Assembly (NCBI GenBank): GCA_003599795.1
Contig: QZJQ01000049.1
Location: 1 to 52,874, forward strand
Length of the DNA stretch: 52,874 nt
Origin: Nitrospiraceae bacterium
GTDB lineage: Bacteria > Nitrospirota > Thermodesulfovibrionia > Thermodesulfovibrionales > UBA1546
Reading direction: 5' to 3'
Part shown: in pieces, positions 40,302-48,437 of the stretch
Layout: each line of letters opens with the position of its first letter
How positions within the stretch are numbered: position 1 is the stretch's first letter
Notes under the pieces: model-generated
Database searches by the model: none
Told to the model about the DNA's origin: nothing
What the model saw: the letters and a program-made list of their open reading frames with translations, nothing else
Made by a program: the position numbers and the translations under genes

Positions 40302-41054
40302 ATGGAAATCTTTAGCGAATACTTCAAAAAAGATAATTTGCTTTCGCAGGTTGACGCGAGGGTAAAACTTGGCGTCAGCCTTTTTGTTTTGGCAATGGTA
40401 TTGAGCTATAAAGGGCTTGTGTTCCCTCTGCTCATATTAGGCATAAGCCTTTGTATCTGTATTAGGATAAAGGTTCCGCTGAGAGTGTTTCTTCTGAGAT
40501 TTTCAGAGCCTGTGTTTATCGCGTCTGTTGTGATATTGCTTAAATTCCTGTTTTCAGGACAGGAGACTATGTTCTCAATAGAGATGTGGGGCATCACAAT
40601 AACAGGACACAAAGACGGGCTTATGGATGGACTGCAAATCGGCAGCAGGATTTTAGGGGCTGTCTCTATTGTCGCTTTATTAGGTTTTTCTACCCCATTT
40701 ACAGAGATAATGGCAGGGTTGTCATGGCTTAAAATCCCAAAGGGCCTTATAGAAATATCGCTGTTTGCCTACAGATATATCTTTGTGCTTTTTGAAGATG
40801 CGATGGTCATATATAACGCACAGAAAAACCGTCTTGGTTATTCCAATATTAAGCGGGGGTTACGCTCATTCGGAACCTTGACAGGCTCGCTGACACTCAA
40901 GGCGTTTGAGCACAGCCAGAACACAACAACTGCAATGCTTCAGAGGGGCTATGACGGCAACATTCCGATGTTGAAACACAAACCGTTCAAGTTTTCAGAA
41001 GTAGCAGTCTCAATTTTATTAGTATTTGCAATGGGGCTTGTATGGCAGATTTAA
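40302..41054 (+). CDS. cbiQ: Cobalt ECF transporter T component
   Basis: DARVKLGVSLFVLAMVLS; AQKNRLGYSNIKRGLRSFGTLTGSLTLKAFEHSQNTTTAMLQRGYDG. Confidence 0.95.
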   Translation: MEIFSEYFKKDNLLSQVDARVKLGVSLFVLAMVLSYKGLVFPLLILGISLCICIRIKVPLRVFLLRFSEPVFIASVVILLKFLFSGQETMFSIEMWGITITGHKDGLMDGLQIGSRILGAVSIVALLGFSTPFTEIMAGLSWLKIPKGLIEISLFAYRYIFVLFEDAMVIYNAQKNRLGYSNIKRGLRSFGTLTGSLTLKAFEHSQNTTTAMLQRGYDGNIPMLKHKPFKFSEVAVSILLVFAMGLVWQI

Positions 41055-41887
41055 AGATAAGATTGTCTGTTCAAATCAATTCATTTAAATATCCTGACGG
41101 AACACAGGCATTGTCTGATATTGAGGTTAATATCTCGCATGGAGAATTTATCGGCATACTGGGCTCAAACGGCTCGGGGAAAACAACACTGCTTAAAATA
41201 ATGGACGGCTTAATGAAAGATTTTGAAGGCAGCGCGTATCTTGACGGGGCTGATATAAAAAAACTTTCCCCAAAAGAGATTTACAGCAAGGCCGGCCTCG
41301 TCTTTCAAAATCCGGATGACCAGCTTTTCGCTCCTACTGTATTTGAGGATGTGGCATTCGGCCCGATAAACATGGGGTTCAGGGAAGATGAGGTCATTAC
41401 CCGTATAAATAACGCCCTTAAGGATGTTGATATGCAAGAATACGCAAAAAAGTCCATACATAACCTTAGCTTCGGGCAGAAAAAAAGGGTATGCATAGCA
41501 GGGCTTCTGGCAATGGGGCATGAGATACTGCTTCTTGACGAGCCTACAGCCGGATTAGATCCCATGGGAGAATATAAAATGATGAATCTGCTTACAGGGC
41601 TGAATAAAGACAAGGGCGTTACAATCGTCATGGCCACGCACAGCGTTGACCTTGTTCCCCTGTTTCTTGACCGGCTTTATATCTTAAGCAAGGGCTGCAT
41701 AGTCCGGAGCGGCATTCCCGAAGAGGTGTTTACAGCGCCTGATGACATGGCGAATGTGAGACTGCGGCTTCCCCAGATCGCAGAATTAATATACAAACTA
41801 AGGCATGAAGACAATATGCCGTTTGAGAAAATCCCTCTCACCATCGGTGAGGCAAGAAGAGAGATACTGAAAACTCTCAGATCATGA
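41042..41887 (+). CDS. cbiO: Cobalt ECF transporter ATPase
   Basis: GSNGSGKTTLLKIMDGL, LSFGQKKRVCIAGLLAM, ILLLDEPTAGLDP. Confidence 0.97.
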   Translation: MADLKIRLSVQINSFKYPDGTQALSDIEVNISHGEFIGILGSNGSGKTTLLKIMDGLMKDFEGSAYLDGADIKKLSPKEIYSKAGLVFQNPDDQLFAPTVFEDVAFGPINMGFREDEVITRINNALKDVDMQEYAKKSIHNLSFGQKKRVCIAGLLAMGHEILLLDEPTAGLDPMGEYKMMNLLTGLNKDKGVTIVMATHSVDLVPLFLDRLYILSKGCIVRSGIPEEVFTAPDDMANVRLRLPQIAELIYKLRHEDNMPFEKIPLTIGEARREILKTLRS

Positions 41888-41907
41888 GTGAAAGGAGGTG
41901 AAGAAAT

Positions 41908-42048
41908 TTGAACAGTCCAAAAAAAGGGACTAAAAAAAGGGCAAAAGCCAGCGTCATATCGTACCATCTCAAATGCACAAAGACGGCTAATGGTTTGACC
42001 CACTTTGTGATGTACGGGGATGTTCCGAAGAAGAAGCTGCCTTTGTAG
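41908..42048 (+). CDS. 46-aa basic peptide, candidate substrate (CbpA-like precursor) of the downstream radical SAM enzyme
   Basis: AAAGGAGGTGAAGAAATTTG then TTG-start ORF MNSPKKGTKKRAKASVISYHLKCTKTANGLTHFVMYGDVPKKKLPL*; not in ORF track. Confidence 0.7.
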   Translation: MNSPKKGTKKRAKASVISYHLKCTKTANGLTHFVMYGDVPKKKLPL

Positions 42049-42061
42049 GATTTTGTAATGC

Positions 42062-42169
42062 AGGGGCGTATGCAATACGCCCCTGTCATTTCCGAGAAAA
42101 CGGGAGTCCAGATGCTGTCACTATGCAACTCTGGGTTCCTGCTTTCTCGGGAAAGACAATAAATAACAA
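42062..42169. repeat. Two inverted repeats between the peptide ORF and the radical SAM gene
   Basis: aggggcgta-tgcaa-tacgcccct, then ttccgagaaaacgggagtccaga...ctctgggttcctgctttctcgggaa. Confidence 0.7.
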
Positions 42170-42188
42170 TACGAAAGGGAGATCACAA

Positions 42189-43526
42189 ATGAAAAACAAT
42201 AATCGCGGACTTTCATTCTCTGACATTAATGCCGGCTGGAAACTTGCGCTTGACGCCGACAATGTATTCTGGGGTCTTGCGCCCAAAAATGATAATGGCG
42301 GCTTCCTGCTGCCGGAAGACCTGATAAAACTGTACAACGATAAAAAGGCTCACCTTGACAAAGAGCTTCACGATTTCAGATTTAATGCGGATTTAAACTG
42401 CGTATACATAGACCCTACTGACAGATGTAATGCAAACTGCACATACTGTTATATCCCTGCCAAAATAAGAAAACAGGGCACGCAGATGACAGGTAAGGAG
42501 CTCAATACTGCATTGGAAAAGATTGCAGCACATTTCAAAGATTCAAGAAAAAAACCCGTAATCGTCTTTCATGCCGCTGAGCCTCTGTTGGTGAAAGATA
42601 TACTGTTTGACTCCATAAAAAAATTCAGCAACAAGTTTGTTTTCGGCATTCAGACAAATACGCTCCTTCTTGAAAAAAAGGACGTGGAGTTTATGAAAAA
42701 ATACAGGGTAGGCGTAGGCATATCGCTTGATGCGCCTGACGCAAAAACAAATAATCTGTCAAGGGTGGCAGTAAAAGGCGGCGGTAATTTTGACAAGGCT
42801 GTTCAGGCATTGGATTGGTTTAAAGGTTATGAGGGGTTGAATGTGATCTCAACTGTCACAAAATTCAATGTCAACAAGCTTTCTGAGCATGTAAAATTCC
42901 TCCATAAAAAAGGAGTGCCGTGCATACTTTTAAACCCTGTCCGCGTGACGCAAAAACAGGCATTAAAACAGAAACCTGATGAAAAAGAATTTGCAAAGGA
43001 ATTAATAAAGGCCGTTGAGACAGCGATTGATTTGACAAAAAAATCCGGCAGGCAGATCGTTGTGGGCAACTTTGCAAATGTTATTCTCGCAATAATATCG
43101 CCTGCTGCTAGGCGCATGATGTGTGACATCTCCCCTTGCGGCGGAGGCAGGACATTTCTTACAATCACTGCAAACGGCGATATGGTTCCTTGCGGCGAGT
43201 TTATCAGCTTCAAAGAATTTTCAGGAGGAAATATCTTCAAGACATCAATTGAAAAAGCGATGAACTCAAAGCCATTTAAAACAATCAGGGCAAGGACTGT
43301 GGAGAAGATTGATGAATGCAGAGCCTGCGATTTCAGGCATATATGCGGCTCGCCATGCCCTGCTGAGATGTATGCGAGAGGCAATATGTACAGAAAGGCT
43401 GAGTTTTGCGAGTTTTACAAAGAGATGATAAGATATGCTTTTAAATTGATATCTGAAGATAAGGTTCCATATCTTCTCAGAGAAGGCTCTCTGCAGCAGA
43501 TGCAGTATGAGTACAGGTATGCATAA
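42189..43526 (+). CDS. Peptide-modifying-type radical SAM/SPASM enzyme (CbpB-like)
   Basis: DRCNANCTYCYI (CxxxCxxC) and Cys-rich C-terminus CDISPCGGGRTFLTITANGDMVPCGEF...CRACDFRHICGSPCP...CEFY; start ATG 42189 after GGGAG, not 42123. Confidence 0.9.
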   Translation: MKNNNRGLSFSDINAGWKLALDADNVFWGLAPKNDNGGFLLPEDLIKLYNDKKAHLDKELHDFRFNADLNCVYIDPTDRCNANCTYCYIPAKIRKQGTQMTGKELNTALEKIAAHFKDSRKKPVIVFHAAEPLLVKDILFDSIKKFSNKFVFGIQTNTLLLEKKDVEFMKKYRVGVGISLDAPDAKTNNLSRVAVKGGGNFDKAVQALDWFKGYEGLNVISTVTKFNVNKLSEHVKFLHKKGVPCILLNPVRVTQKQALKQKPDEKEFAKELIKAVETAIDLTKKSGRQIVVGNFANVILAIISPAARRMMCDISPCGGGRTFLTITANGDMVPCGEFISFKEFSGGNIFKTSIEKAMNSKPFKTIRARTVEKIDECRACDFRHICGSPCPAEMYARGNMYRKAEFCEFYKEMIRYAFKLISEDKVPYLLREGSLQQMQYEYRYA

Positions 43527-44037
43527 AGGCTATATACAGGTTTACACAGGCAGCGGAAAGGGCAAAACCACAGCATCCCTGGGCCTTGCTTTAAGGGCAG
43601 CAGGCGCGAGGCTTGAGGTTTTTATTGCACAGTTTATCAAACAGCGTAAATGCAGCGAACACAAGGCCCTTGAAAGACTGAAAGATTTAATAACCATAAA
43701 GCAATACGGGAAAGGCTTTATTCTTAAAAGGGCTCCTGATGAAGGTGATGTAAAAGCAGCGCAGGACGGATTTGAAGAAGTAAGCAATATTGTCAGTTCC
43801 GGCAAGTATGACGTGGTAATTCTTGACGAAATAAATGTAGCTGTAAAATACAATCTCGTTTCTATAAAAGACCTGTTGAAGATTATGGACGCAAAGGCAA
43901 AAGGCACAGAGCTTATAATCACAGGCAGATATGCTCACAAAAAAGTTATACAAAAAGCTGACCTTGTCACTGAAATGAAAGAGGTGAAGCATTATAAAAG
44001 TAAAGGAGTCAAGGCAAGACGTGGCATCGAAAAATAA
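43507..44037 (+). CDS. cobO: Cob(I)yrinic acid a,c-diamide adenosyltransferase
   Basis: YIQVYTGSGKGKTTASLGLALRAAG; YDVVILDEINVAVKY. Confidence 0.96.
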   Translation: MSTGMHKGYIQVYTGSGKGKTTASLGLALRAAGARLEVFIAQFIKQRKCSEHKALERLKDLITIKQYGKGFILKRAPDEGDVKAAQDGFEEVSNIVSSGKYDVVILDEINVAVKYNLVSIKDLLKIMDAKAKGTELIITGRYAHKKVIQKADLVTEMKEVKHYKSKGVKARRGIEK

Positions 44038-45271
44038 AAAATTGCGCTCAGGCTATACAACCGGAGCCTGTGCAGCAGCAACAGCAAAGGCAGCGGCAAT
44101 GCTCTTATTAGGGATTAGGGACTGGGGATTGGGGATTGGTATAAATTATACTAACCCCCAACCCCTAACCCCTAACCCCATTGATGTTGAAATTCCCTTT
44201 CCTGATGGAAGCCGGCATAAATTCAGGATACAGAATTCAGGATACAGAACAGAAGATAAAACCGCATGGGCTTCGGTTATAAAAGATGCCGGCGATGACC
44301 CTGATGTCACAAATGGAGCAGAGATAGTTGCAGAGGCCAGGATACAAGATGCAGGATACAGGATGCATGATAAAAAAGAACTCGCATCGTGCATCATGCA
44401 TCATACATCAGTGGAAATAAAGGGCGGTAAGGGAGTCGGCATAGTCACAAAACCGGGGCTGACAATACCTGTTGGTGAAGCGGCTATAAATCCGGTGCCA
44501 AGGAGAATGATAAAAGAAGCTGTGATGGAAGCACTCAGTAATCAACAAGGAGGGGACTGTCCCATATTTACGGGCGCAGCCGTAGAATCGGGACGGTCCC
44601 CGACATCAGCAATTGAGATAATAATTTCAGTCACTGACGGCGAAAAGCTTGCTAAAAAAACGCTGAACTCACGTCTGGGCATAATCGGCGGAATTTCCAT
44701 ACTCGGAACAACCGGCATCGTAAAGCCGATATCCTCAGAGGCATGGACAGCAACCATCACATCATCAATGGATGTCGCTAAAGCAATGGGACGCAGTGAG
44801 ATAGTATTGTCTGCGGGAAGGTCATCAGAAAAAGCTCATATGAATAAATTCAACCTCCCACAGGAATCTTATGTGATGATGGGTGATTATCTTGAATTCG
44901 CACTGCTTGGGGCAAAAGAACATGGATTTAAAAAAATACATCTCTGCGCTCAGTGGGCAAAGATGCTGAAGATTGCTATGGCAACACCACAGACTCATGT
45001 AAGGCACGGGGCAATTAATATAAAAAAGGCAGTGGAGTTTTTGAAGGGATTGGGGGTTAGAGATTTGGGATTAGTTCAAGAATTCAATACTGCGATGGAA
45101 ATTTTTAATTTCATTCAGCACTCAGCACTCAGCACTCAGCACTCAGCACTTTTTTCTAAAGTTTGTGTTGCCGCTAAAAAATATGCAGAAAGCATTTCAT
45201 CAGGAATCCCTGTTATTTCATATCTTGTATCGTATGAAGGAGAGATAATTGCAAACAGTGAACAGAGTTGA
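44021..45271 (+). CDS. cbiD: Cobalt-precorrin-5B C1-methyltransferase
   Basis: LRSGYTTGACAAATAKAAA; GVGIVTKPGLTIPVGEAAINPVPRRMI; several in-frame repeats. Confidence 0.96.
   Translation: MASKNKKLRSGYTTGACAAATAKAAAMLLLGIRDWGLGIGINYTNPQPLTPNPIDVEIPFPDGSRHKFRIQNSGYRTEDKTAWASVIKDAGDDPDVTNGAEIVAEARIQDAGYRMHDKKELASCIMHHTSVEIKGGKGVGIVTKPGLTIPVGEAAINPVPRRMIKEAVMEALSNQQGGDCPIFTGAAVESGRSPTSAIEIIISVTDGEKLAKKTLNSRLGIIGGISILGTTGIVKPISSEAWTATITSSMDVAKAMGRSEIVLSAGRSSEKAHMNKFNLPQESYVMMGDYLEFALLGAKEHGFKKIHLCAQWAKMLKIAMATPQTHVRHGAINIKKAVEFLKGLGVRDLGLVQEFNTAMEIFNFIQHSALSTQHSALFSKVCVAAKKYAESISSGIPVISYLVSYEGEIIANSEQS
44108..44179. repeat. In-frame GGGATTG/CCCCTAA palindromic repeat in cbiD
   Basis: ttagggattagggactggggattggggattgg...actaacccccaacccctaacccctaacccc. 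Confidence 0.9.
44338..44409. repeat. In-frame CAGGATA/GTGCATCATGCATC palindromic repeat in cbiD
   Basis: caggatacaagatgcaggatacaggatgcatgat...cgcatcgtgcatcatgcatcatacatc. Confidence 0.9.
44552..44601. repeat. REPIN-like palindrome copy 3 (shorter loop), in cbiD
   Basis: ggggactgtcccatatttacgggcgcagccgtagaatcgggacggtcccc. Confidence 0.9.
45115..45150. repeat. Tandem 7-nt repeat (cagcact)n in cbiD
   Basis: cattcagcactcagcactcagcactcagcactcagcactttt. Confidence 0.9.
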
Positions 45272-45295
45272 CATTTGTCATACAACTGATTACAA

Positions 45296-45805
45296 TTGAA
45301 TTGCATGATAATCTTTGATGCATCAACATTAATTCTTCTTGCAAAAATAGATTTGCTGGAATTGTTTATATCCAATTTTCAGGAGAAGGTTTTAGTGCCT
45401 GAGAGCGTTGCTTTAGAAGTTGCCCAGGCAGGATACGAGGATTCTCCCCTCATATTGAAGTTGATTAAGAATAAAAAAATAAGCATTTTAAAAACTAAAA
45501 ACAAGCGGCAGTCAGATAAGCTTATGATCGATTTTAATATAGACCAAGGCGAGGCAGACGCGATAAGTCTTGCTATTCAGGAGAATATGCGTTTTATTGC
45601 GACAGATGATAGGAATGCGATAAGGGCATGCAAAATATTAAAAATTGAGTTTATTACTGCCATAGCTATTTTAATAAGGGCATTTGAAAAACAACTCATT
45701 GATAAAAATGAGGCTCTTTTAAAATTACAACGGCTTGAATCTATAGGCAGATATGGCAAGGCAATAATTGCTGATGCGGAAAAACAAATAAAAGGAGGAA
45801 TTTAA
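45296..45805 (+). CDS. PIN-domain (DUF3368-like) putative toxin
   Basis: MIIFDASTLILLAKIDLLELF; DQGEADAISLAI; FIATDDRNAIRACK. Confidence 0.88.
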   Translation: MNCMIIFDASTLILLAKIDLLELFISNFQEKVLVPESVALEVAQAGYEDSPLILKLIKNKKISILKTKNKRQSDKLMIDFNIDQGEADAISLAIQENMRFIATDDRNAIRACKILKIEFITAIAILIRAFEKQLIDKNEALLKLQRLESIGRYGKAIIADAEKQIKGGI

Positions 45806-45806
45806 A

Positions 45807-46106
45807 ATGGCAACAAAAACTCTAAGTATACGTGTGGACGACAATGACTATAAATTCTTATCTCATCTTGCAAAAGAAGAAAAAGAGGATGTTTCAAAAG
45901 CCGTCAGAGAGCTTGTTGACCTTGGCAGGGTAATGCTCGCTATAGAAAAATATAAAAAATCCGAGGCATCTATCGAAAAGGCTGCAAGAATAGCAGGGGT
46001 TTCCATCTCAAAAATGATGGACATATTCCAGGACTACGGGGTTGAGGCAAATCTGGAGCACGAGGACTATCTGGCATCTCTCAAGAGCATGAGAAAGGTG
46101 TGGTAA
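45807..46106 (+). CDS. UPF0175-family putative antitoxin
   Basis: 99 aa helix-rich; SIEKAARIAGVSISKMMDIFQDYGVEANLEHEDYLASL. Confidence 0.85.
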   Translation: MATKTLSIRVDDNDYKFLSHLAKEEKEDVSKAVRELVDLGRVMLAIEKYKKSEASIEKAARIAGVSISKMMDIFQDYGVEANLEHEDYLASLKSMRKVW

Positions 46107-46174
46107 GTTACGCATATTAAGCAAACTGTTGTTTGTGAATAAGCTATTTTCTCTTTTATTAGAAACCAAAAAGT

Positions 46175-47449
46175 GTGAGCAAACTCTACGTCATAGGAAT
46201 CGGTTACAAGCCCCTTGATAAAAGGGCACGAGAGATTATTGCCGGCTCTCAGGTAATCCTGGCTTCCAAAAGGCTCTTTGAGGTTTTTAAGGGATATAAA
46301 GAATATGAGGCGGTTAAAGACAAGATACAAGTAATAAACAATGTGGACGAAACAATAAAATTCATTCACTCGTCCCTCGTTGCTCGTCCTTCGTCATTCA
46401 TTACCCTCTTCGCCTCAGGCGACCCGACGTTTTTCGGAATCGGCAGGAGAGCGATCAGGGAATTCGGAAAAGATATGGTTGAGATATTCCCTGATTTATC
46501 AAGCATTCAGATCGCATTCTCACGAATAAAAGAATCATGGGATGATGCATTTTTAATGAGCCTTCACGGGGGGCCTGACCCTGAAAAGAGAAGAAGGCTG
46601 CCATATGAGATAACCGATATTCCTTCTTTACTTCAAAAATATCCCAAAATCGCAATCCTCACTGACAAAGAAAACAATCCTTCAGCGATCTCAAAAGTTC
46701 TAATCCTATCGCCTATTGCCCATAGCCTATTGCCTGTTATGTATGTCTGCGAAAAACTCGGCTATCCCGATGAAAAAATAACAGAAGGCGCGCCTGAAGA
46801 GATTGCAGGGATGACTTTTGAAACTCCGAATGTAGTGATAATAAAGTCAGCAGTCAGCAGTCAGCAGTCAGCAGTCAGCTTTGGATTGAAGGAAAATGAA
46901 ATCATTCATTCAAGGGGACTTATTACTAAAGATGAAGTTAGGGCCGTAACCATTCACAGGCTGAGGCTTCCTCAAAGAGGCGTGCTATGGGACATAGGCG
47001 CAGGCTCGGGTTCTGTGTCAATTGAAGCTGCAAGGCTGTATCCTGAGCTGAAAGTATTTGCTATTGAAAAAAACGAGGAGCAAATTAAAAACATCAAAGA
47101 GAACAGGATTAAATTTGATGCAACCAATATTGAAACAATAAAAGGACCGGCGCCTGATGTTTTGATAAACCTCCCGGCCCCGGACAGGGTTTTCATAGGA
47201 GGCAGCGGAGGGAAACTTAAAGATATAATTGGGTTAATCGCCAAGATGCAAACTGCAATTATTGTGATAAATGCCGCAACAGTTGAGACTCTCAACATTG
47301 CCGTCGCTGGACTTCAAAGAAACGGGTTTCTTGTTGATGTCTCACAGGTCTCTGTTTCCAGAATGAAAAAGATTGGAGAGGGCAGCAGCTTTTCGGCTCT
47401 GAACCCTGTTTTTGTTATAACCGGAGAAAAACTTTCATCGGGCATTTAA
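46175..47449 (+). CDS. Bifunctional precorrin-6Y methyltransferase/decarboxylase (CbiE-CbiT fusion)
   Basis: N-term LYVIGIGYKPLDKRARE...FASGDPTFFGIG; C-term LPQRGVLWDIGAGSGSVSIEAARL. Confidence 0.94.
   Translation: MSKLYVIGIGYKPLDKRAREIIAGSQVILASKRLFEVFKGYKEYEAVKDKIQVINNVDETIKFIHSSLVARPSSFITLFASGDPTFFGIGRRAIREFGKDMVEIFPDLSSIQIAFSRIKESWDDAFLMSLHGGPDPEKRRRLPYEITDIPSLLQKYPKIAILTDKENNPSAISKVLILSPIAHSLLPVMYVCEKLGYPDEKITEGAPEEIAGMTFETPNVVIIKSAVSSQQSAVSFGLKENEIIHSRGLITKDEVRAVTIHRLRLPQRGVLWDIGAGSGSVSIEAARLYPELKVFAIEKNEEQIKNIKENRIKFDATNIETIKGPAPDVLINLPAPDRVFIGGSGGKLKDIIGLIAKMQTAIIVINAATVETLNIAVAGLQRNGFLVDVSQVSVSRMKKIGEGSSFSALNPVFVITGEKLSSGI
46845..46879. repeat. Tandem 7-nt repeat (cagcagt)n in cbiE-cbiT
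   Basis: agtcagcagtcagcagtcagcagtcagcagtcagc at the CbiE/CbiT junction. Confidence 0.9.
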
Positions 47450-47462
47450 TAGAAAATAAATT

Positions 47463-48401
47463 ATGCTGCTTAGAATCGGGCATCTTTCAACTTTTTATCA
47501 TACGGCAATCATTCTGATGGCAAGGGCCGATACAAACTCAAGGCTTGGCGTAGAGATTGACTGGAGGCTCTTCGGCACAGGCCCTGCAATTGCGGATGCG
47601 TTCGACAAAGGCGAACTTGATATTGCATATATAGGGCTTCCTCCCGCGATTATTGGCATAAACAGAGGTATAAATATAATCTGTGTTGCGGGCGGACATG
47701 TCGAAGGCACGGTAATTTCAGGCAAAAAAGAACTTAAGGGCTTTCCTGATGAAGCAGATATGAATAATATCCTAAGCCAGATTAAAGGCGGAAGGATCGG
47801 GGTTCCGGGAAAAGGCTCTATTCATGACGTAATTCTTCAAGACTGCCTTGAGAAATTTAATCTTAAAAAAGAAGTAGCCGTCATAAACTTTCAGTGGGCT
47901 GATATGATTCCGGAGGCAATGGTTAAGGGAGAAATATCTGTCGCATTTGGAACCCCTGCCCTTGCTGCTGCGATAAAGCGCTATGCCGGCGGAAAGATAC
48001 TCTATCCGCCCTCAATGCTCTGGCCGAATAACCCGAGTTATGGGATTATTGCTGATAAGAAATTTCTGAATAAAGAAAAAGCTGTGGTTGAGCAATTTCT
48101 GATGCTCCACGAAGAGGCAACAGCTTTTATAAGAAATAAACCTGGAGAGGCATCAAGGTTAATTGCTGATTATATCGGCTTTATAGACAAAGAACTTCTC
48201 CTTGATACTCTTAAGATATCTCCCAAATACTGCTCAAAAATCACCGAAGGCTATATATCTTCTACAGTGGCATTTGTGAAAGCGCTTAAGCGGCTCGGCT
48301 ACATAAACAGGGAAATTTCAGAGAATGAGATATTTGACTTATCCCTTATAGAAAAGCTTCATCCTGAAAAAGAGCATTATAGTGATGGAATCTCGGCTTA
48401 A
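47463..48401 (+). CDS. NMT1/SsuA-type substrate-binding-fold protein without obvious signal peptide
   Basis: LRIGHLSTFYHTAIILMARA...IDWRLFGTGPAIADAFDKGELDIAYIGLPPAIIGI. Confidence 0.85.
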   Translation: MLLRIGHLSTFYHTAIILMARADTNSRLGVEIDWRLFGTGPAIADAFDKGELDIAYIGLPPAIIGINRGINIICVAGGHVEGTVISGKKELKGFPDEADMNNILSQIKGGRIGVPGKGSIHDVILQDCLEKFNLKKEVAVINFQWADMIPEAMVKGEISVAFGTPALAAAIKRYAGGKILYPPSMLWPNNPSYGIIADKKFLNKEKAVVEQFLMLHEEATAFIRNKPGEASRLIADYIGFIDKELLLDTLKISPKYCSKITEGYISSTVAFVKALKRLGYINREISENEIFDLSLIEKLHPEKEHYSDGISA

Positions 48402-48437
48402 CAGTTCTGTGTTATAGTTATTAAGAGGTGAAGTGAC

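Noticed and set aside
42123-42188. N-terminal extension of the radical SAM protein in the track
   Set aside because: Encoded by an interspersed repeat; ATG 42189 has a better ribosome-binding site and protein start.
42827-43384. Minus-strand ORF of 185 aa
   Set aside because: Antisense to the radical SAM gene; no domain, and the sense frame has clear motifs.
44108-44179. Telomere-like GGGATTAGGG repeats
   Set aside because: Internal, in frame in cbiD, and part of a palindromic repeat family; not a chromosome end.
32795-44601. Repeats as assembly artefacts
   Set aside because: Host frames stay open through every element and copies differ in sequence; artefact is unlikely, though long-read confirmation would be useful.
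44108-45150. Heptamer arrays considered as a CRISPR array
   Set aside because: Units are 7-8 nt, without unique spacers, and lie within open coding frames; no cas genes seen.
29594-47449. Complete anaerobic cobalamin pathway
   Set aside because: cbiL, cbiG, cbiF, cbiH and cbiJ were not found here, so the window alone does not encode the full pathway.
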